Shown piece after piece: positions 22,912 to 32,138 of a DNA stretch of 38,460 nt. Made by a program: the position numbers and the translations under genes. The notes under the pieces are model-generated. The model ran no database searches. It was not told the DNA's origin and was given only the letters and a program-made list of their open reading frames with translations. The DNA is taken from the NCBI GenBank assembly GCA_949502025.1, contig CATBCG010000039.1, positions 1 through 38,460 on the forward strand, in the 5' to 3' direction. Position 1 is the stretch's first letter. Every line of letters begins with the position of its first letter. This DNA comes from MGBC131033 sp910585655 (GTDB lineage Bacteria > Bacillota > Clostridia > Lachnospirales > Lachnospiraceae).

Positions 22912-23598
22912 ATGGATAAGGTATATCAAGTTACGATAAAGGAAGAGGATCAGCTTTTATTTAAGCGGAGTATTCGGAAGCTGTTAGAGTCTACGTTCCT
23001 GCTTCGGGAGAAGGAGGAGCGGCTGTATCGGTTTGTGGAAAAGGAATCGAATCGCTATGATATTTCTGAATATTTGAAGTTGATTGGCTTTGATTTGCTG
23101 GTTGAGGAAAAGGCGGGCGTGGCGATGCTTGTGGCTAACGAGGAGGACGAGGATACGCCGGGGCTAAAGCGGGCAAACGTGATTACGTTTCAGACACAGC
23201 AATATCATCTGCTGCTGATTTTATGGGAGGTCTATTTAGAAAATCTGGGTTATAATGAAGAAAATTTTATTACGAGAGGCGATTTGATTGATAAAATCAA
23301 GTCGTATGGGCTTTCGCCGGAAAGCCGGGAGTTACGGGCTGCTTTTAAGCTTTTTAAACGCTATAGTCTGATTTCCTATGATGAAAACGAGTTAGGAGAG
23401 GAGGCGAAAATTCAGCTTTATCCTTCGCTGCAGTTTGGATGGGATTTGCCGCAGTTCCAGGCTGTAGTAGAGGAATATCGGCAGGAGGAGCAAGAAGGGC
23501 AGGAGAGGGAAAGTTACCGGCAGGAAGAACTGAAAAAAGACGAGCAGGAGGAAGCGGACAACAGGGAACGTTACGACGAAGAGGAGGATTTGCTATGA
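22912..23598 (+). CDS. jetB: Wadjet system protein JetB (MukE-like, DUF4194)
   Basis: A 228-residue protein. ATG 22912 (MDKVYQVTIKEED) is chosen because GGAGAATGGAG lies just before it; the longer frame from 22813 would begin inside the hairpin. The core (about 5-185) with LLFKRSIRKLLESTFLL, DISEYLKLIGFDLLV and ELRAAFKLFKRYSLI corresponds to DUF4194/JetB, a tandem winged-helix MukE-like partner of the kleisin JetA. Residues about 188-228 are a very acidic Glu/Gln-rich tail. The stop overlaps the jetC start as ATGA, so translation is coupled. Confidence 0.87.
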   Translation: MDKVYQVTIKEEDQLLFKRSIRKLLESTFLLREKEERLYRFVEKESNRYDISEYLKLIGFDLLVEEKAGVAMLVANEEDEDTPGLKRANVITFQTQQYHLLLILWEVYLENLGYNEENFITRGDLIDKIKSYGLSPESRELRAAFKLFKRYSLISYDENELGEEAKIQLYPSLQFGWDLPQFQAVVEEYRQEEQEGQERESYRQEELKKDEQEEADNRERYDEEEDLL

Positions 23599-26500
23599 TA
23601 CTACTGAAAAAGGTCAGGCTGGTGCATTGGTATGGTTTTTCCTACATTACGGCGCCGATTGGTTTTTTTACTTTGATTGCCGGGAAAAACGGAAACGGAA
23701 AATCGGTGATGTTAGATGCGATCAAGTATGCGGCATATGGAGATACAGTGTTTAATAAATCCTCGGAAAGTAAGGGAACACGTACGCTTTCTTCTTATAC
23801 AAGAGGGCTGTTGGATGCGACTGCCAAAACCTATATGCGACCTCCGGAAAAGTTTCCGCATGTCTACAGCCATATTGCGCTGGAATATTATGACGACATT
23901 TTGCAGAAAAGCTTTCTTCTGGGAACGATTTTGGAGACGAATGTTGTAAATAATATCCAGTCCTATCGTTATATTATGGATCAGACGGAGCTTAGTCAGG
24001 TGGAACATCTGTATGAAGAGGATGGCGCGAAGCGAGTATACAGCGCCAGCCAGTTTCAGAAAGCATATGGAGTGACGTTATTTAACCGGGAGCAGGGCAT
24101 CGCGCGGTTTATGCAGATGACAGGTCTGAAGCTAAGCGCGCAGCAGACATTGGTATTTTTACGGAAGCTCAGAGGGATTATGACATACGATCCGGAGGCA
24201 AAGATTGACGCTTTTATTAAGGAAAGCGTATTAGAAGATCGGAGAGTGGATTTTTCCAGGCTGATTGAGGCGAAGGAAAATATTGAACGATTGAACCAGA
24301 CCTTTTTGGTGGTGCAGGCAGAGCTAAAGGAACTAGAGGCAATTTTAAAGGAGTATAATAACTATGAGGCTGGAAAGGAGAAGCTTCTGGCAGACGATAT
24401 CAAGCAGGCTTATAAAAATACCCTGGATGCGAAGGATACAGTCAAACGCTTAAAGAACGAACAGGAGATGGCGGAGCGAAGGCAGAGACAGACCGAGAGA
24501 GAGCTTGAGACAGTTTCCAGGCAGATCGAGGAGGAGACCCGCAGACTGCAGGAGGTGACAGCCAGCCTGAGCCAGCTAGATTGTGTGCTGCCGATCCAAA
24601 AGGAAGAGGAACATTTGACAGAGCTGCAGCGGCAAAAGAAACGGTTGATGGAGGAAGGGCAGGAGTTAGAGGAATTTCAGACAAAGGTCAGTGAGCTTTG
24701 CCATACGTTGGAACAATACAAGACAGTGATCCAAGAACATAGTGTTCCGGTGCGTATTCTGGCGTCGCTTTCCAGACAGGACTATCCGATCGCAGAAAAG
24801 CAGGCGGCAGTGGAGGATTTAAAACAGGCAGTAGAGGCTCTGCAGGAGCGTTTGACGGAGGAAGCGGCGGAACAGAAGCGGCAAAGAGAAGAGCTGGAAC
24901 GGCAGCTTTTGGCGCAGATGAACATTGCAGAGGAATGTAAGAAAAACCGCACGGATTTTCACCAGATTCCGGATTATGTAAAGCTAAAGGAGGAAATCAA
25001 CGAGGAATTTGCCAAAAAAGGGATTGCTTCCGAGGCGAAATTTGCCTGTGAATATGTGATTGGGCTGACGGACGAGGACTGGCGGGACGCAATAGAGAGT
25101 TATTTGGGACGGAGACGGTACAACATTTTGGTGGAGCCGCAGTATTATGATATCGCGGACGAGGTATTGAACCGCTCGAAAAATCAGTACGCTCATTTGT
25201 TTAATACAAAGCTGTTGATGAAAAAGGAGTTGGAGCCGGAGGAAGATTCGGTGGTGCGTTTCCTTTCCGTAAAAAACGAAGTGGCGCAGAAATATTTTGA
25301 TTATCAGTTAGGACGGATGAAGGCGGTGCCAATGGGAGAGGTCAAAAACCAGGAAAATGCCATTTCCAAGGAAGGGCGGGTGTCCGTGGCGATGGACGGT
25401 TATTTTCTGCGCTTTGACCAAATCCGCTTTTATTATTTGGGGCAGGAAACGTTTGAACTAAACCGCCTGCGTGCAGAGCGGGAAATCGAACGACTGACTG
25501 CGCAAAAAAAGGCGCTTCTGGCAAAAGAAAAGACTCTGAACGAGACGAGAAATCAGCTTCGGGAAGGGCGGAACTTTTTTAAGGAATATCATTATGACGC
25601 GCCGCTTCGGCTGGAAGAAACGATACGTCAGATTCAGGATTCGGAGGAAACGTTACAAAAGCTTCGTGACGCGCAAAAAGACAACATTGAATTTGTCGGA
25701 TTGTCGGAACGTCAAAGAAGCTTGGAGACTTCTTTGGAACGTTTAAAGGAGCGCAAGGAAGAAGCGTATGCCGAAAAAAGCCGTTTGCAGTCGGAATTAT
25801 TACGCTGTGGAGATCGGTTAGAGGAACGCGGCAAGTTATTGGTATTACAGGAAGAAGCATTGGAAAAGTACCGTCAAACGGAATATGCCACTATGCAGAA
25901 AGCGACACAGGACTATGACCAATACCTGGCAAACGGTCGCAGAGGACCGGGAGGGTTGCTTTCCGAGGAGTACCAAAAGCGTCTCCGGGGGGAAATCGAA
26001 CAGCATGAGAGAACGATTTTTACTTTGCAGGGCGAATACAACGGCAGGCGGTCGGAAGGAGAGGGGCTGCCGACAGGAATTGACCAAAGGCAGCTTTATG
26101 AAAACCGACGGACGAAAATCTGGATGGACGATCTGCAGGAAGTCAGCCGGAAGCTGGACGTTCAGACCAGGCATTATGAGGAGATTTTTAAAAATGAATT
26201 TGTACTGACGATTTTAAAGTCCTGCAACCGTTCGATTGAGGATTTGAAACTGATCAATGCAGAACTGGCAAAGCTGAAATTTTCCACTCGCTATCAGTTT
26301 GAGGTGCGTTTTAACCGGGATGCCTCGGACTATGCAAGGGTGATCGATTACGCGCGCTACTTAGAGGAACGGGAGCAGTTTGGCGGCGGTAGCAGTCAGC
26401 GGATATTGGGAATATTTGACTCCTACTCCGAGGAGGAAGCAGAGCAGCTTGAAGAAGATATGAAAGCGATTATCAACCGAATCATTTCCGGGAATAATAA

Positions 26501-26909
26501 CGAAGCGATTGAAAAGTTTGCCGATTATCGAAATTATCTGACCTATGAGATTTTACTGAGTAACGAGACGTTTCAAAACGCCAGACTTTCCAGACAGACC
26601 GGCTACAATTCCGGAGCAGAAGTACAGATTCCTTATATGCTGATTCTCTCTTCGGCGCTTTTAATGATCTACAACCAGCGGGTCAACTCTACCAGATTGG
26701 TTTTTATTGATGAGCCGTTTGCCAAGATGGATCCAGGCAATGTGAAACTGATGCTTGATTTCCTGCGAGCGCAGAATCTTCAGGTGATTTTCTGTTCCCC
26801 GGATAAAACAGAGTCGATTGGGAATGAATGCGAGGTTATTTTGCCGGTGCTGAAGGTGCGGGCGGATAGTATGCAGTTGGGAATTGTGCAGTTTGCGGAT
26901 TCCGTTTGA
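23595..26909 (+). CDS. jetC: Wadjet system SMC-like ATPase JetC (MukB-like)
   Basis: An 1104-residue SMC-type ATPase, the DNA motor of Wadjet. The ATG at 23595 overlaps the jetB stop (ATGA); the frame extends upstream to 23439 but that part is a shadow of jetB. Walker A is GKNGNGKS (residues 30-37) in an N-terminal half-head, long coiled coils run at about 220-430 and 620-890 (Glu/Arg/Gln rich), a hinge-like globular part lies at about 470-610, and the C-terminal half-head has the signature-like NSGAE (S1006-E1009) and Walker B LVFIDE (E1040) followed by the D-loop PFAKMD. Length and order are typical of JetC. The MukB-like arrangement is known to compact and extrude plasmid DNA for JetD cleavage. 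Confidence 0.93.
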   Translation: MILLKKVRLVHWYGFSYITAPIGFFTLIAGKNGNGKSVMLDAIKYAAYGDTVFNKSSESKGTRTLSSYTRGLLDATAKTYMRPPEKFPHVYSHIALEYYDDILQKSFLLGTILETNVVNNIQSYRYIMDQTELSQVEHLYEEDGAKRVYSASQFQKAYGVTLFNREQGIARFMQMTGLKLSAQQTLVFLRKLRGIMTYDPEAKIDAFIKESVLEDRRVDFSRLIEAKENIERLNQTFLVVQAELKELEAILKEYNNYEAGKEKLLADDIKQAYKNTLDAKDTVKRLKNEQEMAERRQRQTERELETVSRQIEEETRRLQEVTASLSQLDCVLPIQKEEEHLTELQRQKKRLMEEGQELEEFQTKVSELCHTLEQYKTVIQEHSVPVRILASLSRQDYPIAEKQAAVEDLKQAVEALQERLTEEAAEQKRQREELERQLLAQMNIAEECKKNRTDFHQIPDYVKLKEEINEEFAKKGIASEAKFACEYVIGLTDEDWRDAIESYLGRRRYNILVEPQYYDIADEVLNRSKNQYAHLFNTKLLMKKELEPEEDSVVRFLSVKNEVAQKYFDYQLGRMKAVPMGEVKNQENAISKEGRVSVAMDGYFLRFDQIRFYYLGQETFELNRLRAEREIERLTAQKKALLAKEKTLNETRNQLREGRNFFKEYHYDAPLRLEETIRQIQDSEETLQKLRDAQKDNIEFVGLSERQRSLETSLERLKERKEEAYAEKSRLQSELLRCGDRLEERGKLLVLQEEALEKYRQTEYATMQKATQDYDQYLANGRRGPGGLLSEEYQKRLRGEIEQHERTIFTLQGEYNGRRSEGEGLPTGIDQRQLYENRRTKIWMDDLQEVSRKLDVQTRHYEEIFKNEFVLTILKSCNRSIEDLKLINAELAKLKFSTRYQFEVRFNRDASDYARVIDYARYLEEREQFGGGSSQRILGIFDSYSEEEAEQLEEDMKAIINRIISGNNNEAIEKFADYRNYLTYEILLSNETFQNARLSRQTGYNSGAEVQIPYMLILSSALLMIYNQRVNSTRLVFIDEPFAKMDPGNVKLMLDFLRAQNLQVIFCSPDKTESIGNECEVILPVLKVRADSMQLGIVQFADSV

Positions 26910-26927
26910 AAGGAGTGATCCAAACCA

Positions 26928-28178
26928 TTGGGCTACAAGGAAGAACTGCTAAAGCTGCTGACGCAGAGCTACCGGAACAGCAAAAAGGACGCCGGAACGA
27001 ACCGGATTAAGCGGGTTACGCGGATAAAACCGGACAGACTGTATCGTAACTATTATGACAACGATGGGGATATGGATTGCATTCAGGCGGTTAATGAGGC
27101 GATTCGGGAATGTCAGGAGCTGGGTTTTGTGACCTTTCGGGAGCGCAGGATGAGCCATGAAATAGAGCAAATCGATCTGGTGGATAGCGAGGTAGAGGCA
27201 GCAGAGCAGTATTTAAAGGAGCAGTACGGCTACACGCCGAAGACGGATCGAATACAGGCGGTCAGGCGTTTGCTGGATCAGTACGAGGAAACGACTCCGG
27301 CGGCAGCGGCGTTGTGCGGAAGGCTTCGGCAGGAGTTAGAGCAGAATCAGATGTTTCATAAGAAGCAGGATTATATCCATCTGGGAGAGGTGCTAAAAGC
27401 ATTGGTGTTTATTGAACGGAACCAACAGCCGCTTTATCTGCGGGAGGCTTCGATGATGATCTATGGAAGCTCGAAATATCTGGAAGAAAAGGTATTGACG
27501 GATGTGTGCAGGGAGCTTCGCCGCTACCAAAACCGTCCTTGTGAGGAACAGGAGATGGAGGATGAAATTCTGCGGGAATACGGCATCGAACGGGAGCCGG
27601 TACGGCTTTGCCTAAAGGGAGATTGTGAGATTGTATTTGAAAACGGGCGTTCTCTTTCGGTGGGGCTGTTAAAGGGTGGCTTGGAATTTGCCGTAGAGGA
27701 TCTGGAGGCGATAGAGAGGATTACGATACATAGCAGACAGTTTTTGACGATAGAAAATAAAACGTCATATTATCGTTATGAAGCAACAGAGGCGGTTGTA
27801 TTTTATCTGGGCGGTTTTTTAAATCGGTTCCAAAGGGACTTTTTAAAACGGGCTTGGCAGGATAATCCGGATTTGGAGTGGTATCATTTTGGAGATATCG
27901 ACGCAGGCGGCTTTTTTATTCATGAACATTTGTGTCGGATGACGGGGATTCCTTTCCGGATCCTGCATATGTCAAAGGAAGAGCTTGAAAAAGAAGCGTA
28001 CCGGGACTGTCTGCAAAAGCTGACGCCGCACGATAACCAACGGCTCCAGTCTCTAAAGGAAAAGGATGCCTACCGGGAGACGGTGGAGTATATGCTGCTC
28101 CATCAGGTAAAGTTAGAGCAGGAGATGATCAGCTATAAAAACTGGGAAACGCAGATTGCCAGGGAAAGGAAGCTATGA
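26928..28178 (+). CDS. jetD: Wadjet system nuclease JetD (Toprim, topoisomerase VI A-like; DUF3322/DUF2220)
   Basis: A 416-residue protein and the DNA-cutting subunit of Wadjet. The C-terminal Toprim domain shows E276 in LTIENKTSY and the D323-x-D325 pair in HFGDIDAGGFF, the metal-binding residues. The N-terminal half (about 1-230) is the DUF3322-like arm. The start is TTG at 26928 with AGGAG about 12 nt upstream; no better ATG fits, since the next residues (GYKEELLKLL) already look like the domain start. It lies 18 bp after jetC, and its stop overlaps the next gene by 4 bp (ATGA), which places the OLD-like ATPase in the same translational unit. Confidence 0.9.
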   Translation: MGYKEELLKLLTQSYRNSKKDAGTNRIKRVTRIKPDRLYRNYYDNDGDMDCIQAVNEAIRECQELGFVTFRERRMSHEIEQIDLVDSEVEAAEQYLKEQYGYTPKTDRIQAVRRLLDQYEETTPAAAALCGRLRQELEQNQMFHKKQDYIHLGEVLKALVFIERNQQPLYLREASMMIYGSSKYLEEKVLTDVCRELRRYQNRPCEEQEMEDEILREYGIEREPVRLCLKGDCEIVFENGRSLSVGLLKGGLEFAVEDLEAIERITIHSRQFLTIENKTSYYRYEATEAVVFYLGGFLNRFQRDFLKRAWQDNPDLEWYHFGDIDAGGFFIHEHLCRMTGIPFRILHMSKEELEKEAYRDCLQKLTPHDNQRLQSLKEKDAYRETVEYMLLHQVKLEQEMISYKNWETQIARERKL

Positions 28179-30220
28179 AAATAGAAGCTCTAAAAATCAA
28201 AAATTATAAATTTATCCACGAACTGGAAATCCGGCAGATGGAAAACGCCTGTATTTTGGTAGGACGGAATAATACAGGAAAAACCGTGATTTTAGATGCG
28301 GTGCTGACGGCGTGCGGGCAAAAAGAAGTAAAGCCAAAGCATTTTAATGAAGCAGGCAGCAACATTGAAATTACGGTAAAGCTCTCGCTCTCCGGGGAAG
28401 ATATCGCCTTGTTTTACCGAAGGGGACGGGTCAGCCGTGCCAAAAGACGGGATGTCTTTGAACGGGAATTTAGCAAGCGGCTTCCTTCGTTTCAGCGAGC
28501 CGGAAGGAACGGTTCTGTTCCACTTACCTTGGGGCAGGGCGGTGTGTTGGAGTTTACATTTGTAGCGAATAAAAACGGGCGGATTCGTTACAGCGACGGG
28601 CTGCAAAAGGACAATCCTTATATCAGGGAAGTGCTTCCAAAAATTTACTGCATCGATCATCGGCGAAATATTGATGAGATTGAGGACGATATCATTCAGA
28701 TGGGGATTCGGGAAAAAACAACAGTGATGTTGCGGGAAAATAAGTGTATGTTTGACGAGGCAAAGCCTTGTAACGCCTGCTTTCAGTGTATTGGGAAAAT
28801 AGAGAAAAAGACAGTAGAGGATCTGACGATTTTTGAGACGGAAAAGCTGTTGGAATACAAGTTGCTTCATGCGGACAGCGACGCCTTTATGCAGCGTTTG
28901 AACGAAGCTTTTCGCCGGAATACAGGGCTTTCAGATACGTTGGTACGCCAGGTCAATATCGATCTGCCGTCGTTATTGAAAATCGACGTGGTACGCCGCC
29001 GGGAAAGGCGGGAACACAGAGAGTACGGAGAACACGAAGAGCAGAGGGAACAGAGAGAGCAAAGCGAGTATAGCGAATACGGAGAGCCGGAAAAATCCGG
29101 AAGCTATGGAGAAGGCAGAGGCTATGGTGGCGATTATGAGCCGATTTATGATATGGGAGAGGGAATGAAAAGCATTTATATCCTTTCTCTGTTGGAAACT
29201 TATATGGAGGAGCCGGAAAAGCTTCCTTGTATCCTGATGATGGAAGATCCGGAGCTGTTTTTGCATCCGCAGCTACAGAAGATGGCAAGCGAGGTGCTGT
29301 ATCGTCTATCCCAGAAAAATCAGATTATTTTCTCTACTCATTCTCCGACGATGATTTTCAATTTTAACAAAAAGCAGATCAAACAGATGCAGCTAGACCG
29401 CACCGGGCATCCGCTGATCCGTGAGCAGAACGATATCGGACGGATTTTAGACGATTTGGGCTTTAGCGCCAACGATCTGATGAATGTCAGCTTTGTATTT
29501 ATTGTAGAGGGCAAGCAGGATAGAAGCCGTCTGCCGTTGTTGCTGAACCAGTATTATTCGGAAATGTACGATGAAAACGGGAATCTTCAGCGGATTGCGA
29601 TTATTTCTACGAATAGCTGTACCAATATCAAAACCTATGCCAATTTAAAATATATGAATCAGATTTATTTAAAAGATCAGCTTTTGATGATTCGTGACAG
29701 TGACGGCAAAAATCCGGAAAAGCTTAAACGTGATTTGTGCAGTTATTATGCGAACAGGAGTCAGGAGGACGTCGGAGCGCTGCCAAGAATCAGCCCGAAA
29801 AATGTTTTGATTTTAAAATACTATTCGTTTGAAAATTATTTTTTAAATCCAAAGGTAATGGCAAAAATCGGAGTGATTCCAAATGAGGAAGCCTTTTACG
29901 ATATGTTGTATGACAAATATAAAGAATATCTGCATCGGATCAAAAGCTTTGTACGAATGAGAGAAAAAACCGGTATCGAACTCCATTCTAAAAAGGATAT
30001 CAAAAAGCATTTGGAGACGATTTTGATCTACGGCAGAGGACACAATTTATACGATATTTTTTACGGCAGATACAAAGGGGAAAAAGAAACGACGATTTTA
30101 AAAAGATATATCGAAACGGCAGGACGAGAAGTGTTTGCGGATATTTTAGATGCGATTGATGCGTTCGTATATTTCCAGAGCCGGAAAAAGGGGGAGAGCG
30201 ACGGTGAAAATAGACGATAA
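28175..30220 (+). CDS. OLD-like ATPase-Toprim protein, fifth gene of the Wadjet operon
   Basis: A 681-residue protein with the domain order of OLD nucleases. The ABC-type ATPase half has Walker A GRNNTGKT (30-37), a signature-like region at about 326-340, Walker B ILMMEDPE (353-360; the acidic pair is Glu-Asp) and an H-loop STHSP (H389). The Toprim half has E445 in FIVEGKQD and D508-x-D510 in IRDSDG, then E553 in YSFENYFLNP. Two unusual inserts break the ATPase half: a C-x7-C-x2-C-x2-C cluster (C191, C199, C202, C205), likely a metal site, and a highly charged, Arg/Glu/Tyr/Gly-rich linker (about 274-322). The start overlaps the jetD stop by 4 bp; the end overlaps gatC. I know of no established fifth Wadjet component of this kind, so a nuclease or regulatory role within the system is an inference. 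Confidence 0.85.
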   Translation: MKIEALKIKNYKFIHELEIRQMENACILVGRNNTGKTVILDAVLTACGQKEVKPKHFNEAGSNIEITVKLSLSGEDIALFYRRGRVSRAKRRDVFEREFSKRLPSFQRAGRNGSVPLTLGQGGVLEFTFVANKNGRIRYSDGLQKDNPYIREVLPKIYCIDHRRNIDEIEDDIIQMGIREKTTVMLRENKCMFDEAKPCNACFQCIGKIEKKTVEDLTIFETEKLLEYKLLHADSDAFMQRLNEAFRRNTGLSDTLVRQVNIDLPSLLKIDVVRRRERREHREYGEHEEQREQREQSEYSEYGEPEKSGSYGEGRGYGGDYEPIYDMGEGMKSIYILSLLETYMEEPEKLPCILMMEDPELFLHPQLQKMASEVLYRLSQKNQIIFSTHSPTMIFNFNKKQIKQMQLDRTGHPLIREQNDIGRILDDLGFSANDLMNVSFVFIVEGKQDRSRLPLLLNQYYSEMYDENGNLQRIAIISTNSCTNIKTYANLKYMNQIYLKDQLLMIRDSDGKNPEKLKRDLCSYYANRSQEDVGALPRISPKNVLILKYYSFENYFLNPKVMAKIGVIPNEEAFYDMLYDKYKEYLHRIKSFVRMREKTGIELHSKKDIKKHLETILIYGRGHNLYDIFYGRYKGEKETTILKRYIETAGREVFADILDAIDAFVYFQSRKKGESDGENRR

Positions 30221-30533
30221 AACAGTGGAGTATGTGGCAGAACTGGCTAAGTTGGAACTTTCCGAACGGGAAAAGGATGGTCTGACGCGCGAACGCGCCA
30301 AGGCGGATTTGGAGCGGATTTTAGCTTATATGGAGACAATGAAGGAACTGGATACCAAAGGAATAGAGCCAATGTCTCATGTGCTTCCGTTAAAAAATGT
30401 AGTTCGGGAAGATATCGTACGGCAGACAGAGCCGCTCAGCCAGAAAAAGGAAGGAGAACAAAACGCCTTGCTGGATAACGCGCCAATACAAAAGGATGGT
30501 TACTTTGTTGTACCCAAAACAGTAGAAGGATAG
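30204..30533 (+). CDS. gatC: Glutamyl/aspartyl-tRNA amidotransferase subunit C
   Basis: A 109-residue protein starting at GTG 30204 (VKIDDKTVEYVAELAKLEL), preceded by AAGGGGGAGAG. The N-terminal VEYVAELAKLELSE and the central GIEPMSHVLPLKNVVREDIV are the GatC signature; the C-terminal DGYFVVPKTVEG closes it. GatC wraps around GatA and GatB and stabilises the complex that amidates Glu-tRNA(Gln) or Asp-tRNA(Asn). It overlaps the end of the OLD-like gene by 17 bp. There is no room for a promoter between them, so gatCAB transcription starts either in the upstream coding region or at the Wadjet operon. The upstream in-frame ATG at 30150 lies well inside the previous gene and is not the likely start. 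Confidence 0.93.
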   Translation: MKIDDKTVEYVAELAKLELSEREKDGLTRERAKADLERILAYMETMKELDTKGIEPMSHVLPLKNVVREDIVRQTEPLSQKKEGEQNALLDNAPIQKDGYFVVPKTVEG

Positions 30534-30570
30534 GAGAAAAAGCCGGTGTGCTTAAAAAGGAAGTGAGAGG

Positions 30571-32115
30571 ATGGAACTTACGACATGGACGGCGCTTGAA
30601 CTGGGGAGACGGATTCGGACAGGAGAGGTGTCCGTAACCGAAGCGACCCGGGCATATTTGGATAAAATAGAAAAAACAGACGGAACCTATCATGCGTATT
30701 TGTCCGTCTGGCAGGAGCAGGCTTTACGGCGGGCAGAGCAGGTCGAGCAGGAATTAAAGGAAGGAAAGTACGCGGACAGCCTACTGGCAGGCGTACCGAT
30801 TGCAATAAAGGATAACATCTGTACCAAAGGGGAGGAAACGACTTGCGCGAGTAAGATGCTGGCAGGCTTTCGACCTCCCTATCAGGCAGAAGTGGTAGAG
30901 CGGTTGGTTTCGGCAGGAATGGTTATCCTGGGAAAGACCAATATGGACGAGTTCGCTATGGGCAGCACGACAGAAACCTCGGCGGCAGGAGTGACGAAAA
31001 ATCCATGGGATACCTCCCGTGTACCGGGCGGCTCGTCCGGCGGATCGGCAGCGGCGGTAGCAGCTTTTGAGGCTCCGGTGGCATTAGGATCGGATACAGG
31101 CGGCTCGATCCGTCAGCCCAGTTCTTTTTGCGGTGTGATGGGAATAAAGCCGACGTATGGGACAGTTTCCCGCTACGGGCTGATTGCCTATGCCTCTTCG
31201 TTGGATCAGATTGGACCGATTGCCCGAAGCGTAGAGGATTTGGCAGCAGTTCTTGAGATCATCAGCGGCTGGGATAAAAAGGACGCCACGTCAGTACCGC
31301 CGGAATATATGACGCATGTGGCTGCCACTATGGCGGATACGCCAAATATAGCAAGACAATACCGCTATTTGGAGGTAATAGAACGTGTAAAACAGGCGGA
31401 TATCTGTCAGCTTAAATCGGCATTGCGCGGGAGGAAAATTGGGCTGCCGAACGGCTATTTTGGAAAAGGATTGAATCAGAACGTCAGGGAAACGGTATTA
31501 GAAGCGGCAAAGACGCTACAGGACTTAGGCGCAGAGTTAGAGGAGTTTGAACTTCCGGCAGCCGAATATGCAGTTCCGGCTTATTATGTCTTGGCGTCTG
31601 CAGAGGCAAGCTCGAATCTTTCCCGCTATGACGGGGTGAAATACGGTTATCGGACGGCAAACTATGAAGGCTTGCAGGAGCTTTATAAAAAGACCAGAAG
31701 CGAAGGATTTGGAGAAGAGGTCAAACGGCGTCTGCTGATTGGGTCGTTTGTGCTAAGCTCCGGTTATTATGACGCGTATTACAAGAAGGCTTTGGAAGTA
31801 AGAGCTTTGATCAAACAAGGCTTTGATCAGGCGTTGAAACGATACGATCTGATCTTAGGTCCAACCACTCCGAACATAGCGCCAAGACTGGGAGAAAGCC
31901 TTTCCGATCCGCTGAATATGTATCTGGGAGACGTTTATACGGTAGCCGCGAATTTGGCAGGGCTGCCAGGTATCAGCATTCCGGCTGGATTTGTGGAAGA
32001 AGGCGGGAAAAAACTGCCGGTAGGAATGCAGTTGATGGGGCGTCCGTTTGGGGAACGGGAGTTATTTCAAATAGCCGCCGCTTATGAGCATTGGCAGAAA
32101 ACTCTGGGAACTTGA
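30571..32115 (+). CDS. gatA: Glutamyl/aspartyl-tRNA amidotransferase subunit A
   Basis: A 514-residue amidase that releases ammonia from glutamine for the GatB transfer step. The Ser-cisSer-Lys triad is visible: K80 in VPIAIKDNIC, S155 in PGGSSGGSAAA and the nucleophile S179 in GSDTGGSIRQP. Length is at the upper end of the usual range. ATG 30571 follows GGAAGTGAGAG and lies 37 bp after gatC. The gene is ordinary in composition and forms one operon with gatC and gatB. Confidence 0.96.
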   Translation: MELTTWTALELGRRIRTGEVSVTEATRAYLDKIEKTDGTYHAYLSVWQEQALRRAEQVEQELKEGKYADSLLAGVPIAIKDNICTKGEETTCASKMLAGFRPPYQAEVVERLVSAGMVILGKTNMDEFAMGSTTETSAAGVTKNPWDTSRVPGGSSGGSAAAVAAFEAPVALGSDTGGSIRQPSSFCGVMGIKPTYGTVSRYGLIAYASSLDQIGPIARSVEDLAAVLEIISGWDKKDATSVPPEYMTHVAATMADTPNIARQYRYLEVIERVKQADICQLKSALRGRKIGLPNGYFGKGLNQNVRETVLEAAKTLQDLGAELEEFELPAAEYAVPAYYVLASAEASSNLSRYDGVKYGYRTANYEGLQELYKKTRSEGFGEEVKRRLLIGSFVLSSGYYDAYYKKALEVRALIKQGFDQALKRYDLILGPTTPNIAPRLGESLSDPLNMYLGDVYTVAANLAGLPGISIPAGFVEEGGKKLPVGMQLMGRPFGERELFQIAAAYEHWQKTLGT

Positions 32116-32138
32116 GAGAAAGGAGGAGGGGAGAAGCG

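Noticed and set aside
23439..23594. N-terminal extension of jetC
   Set aside because: It overlaps jetB in another frame; the ATG at 23595 forms the usual ATGA coupling and starts exactly at the SMC head.
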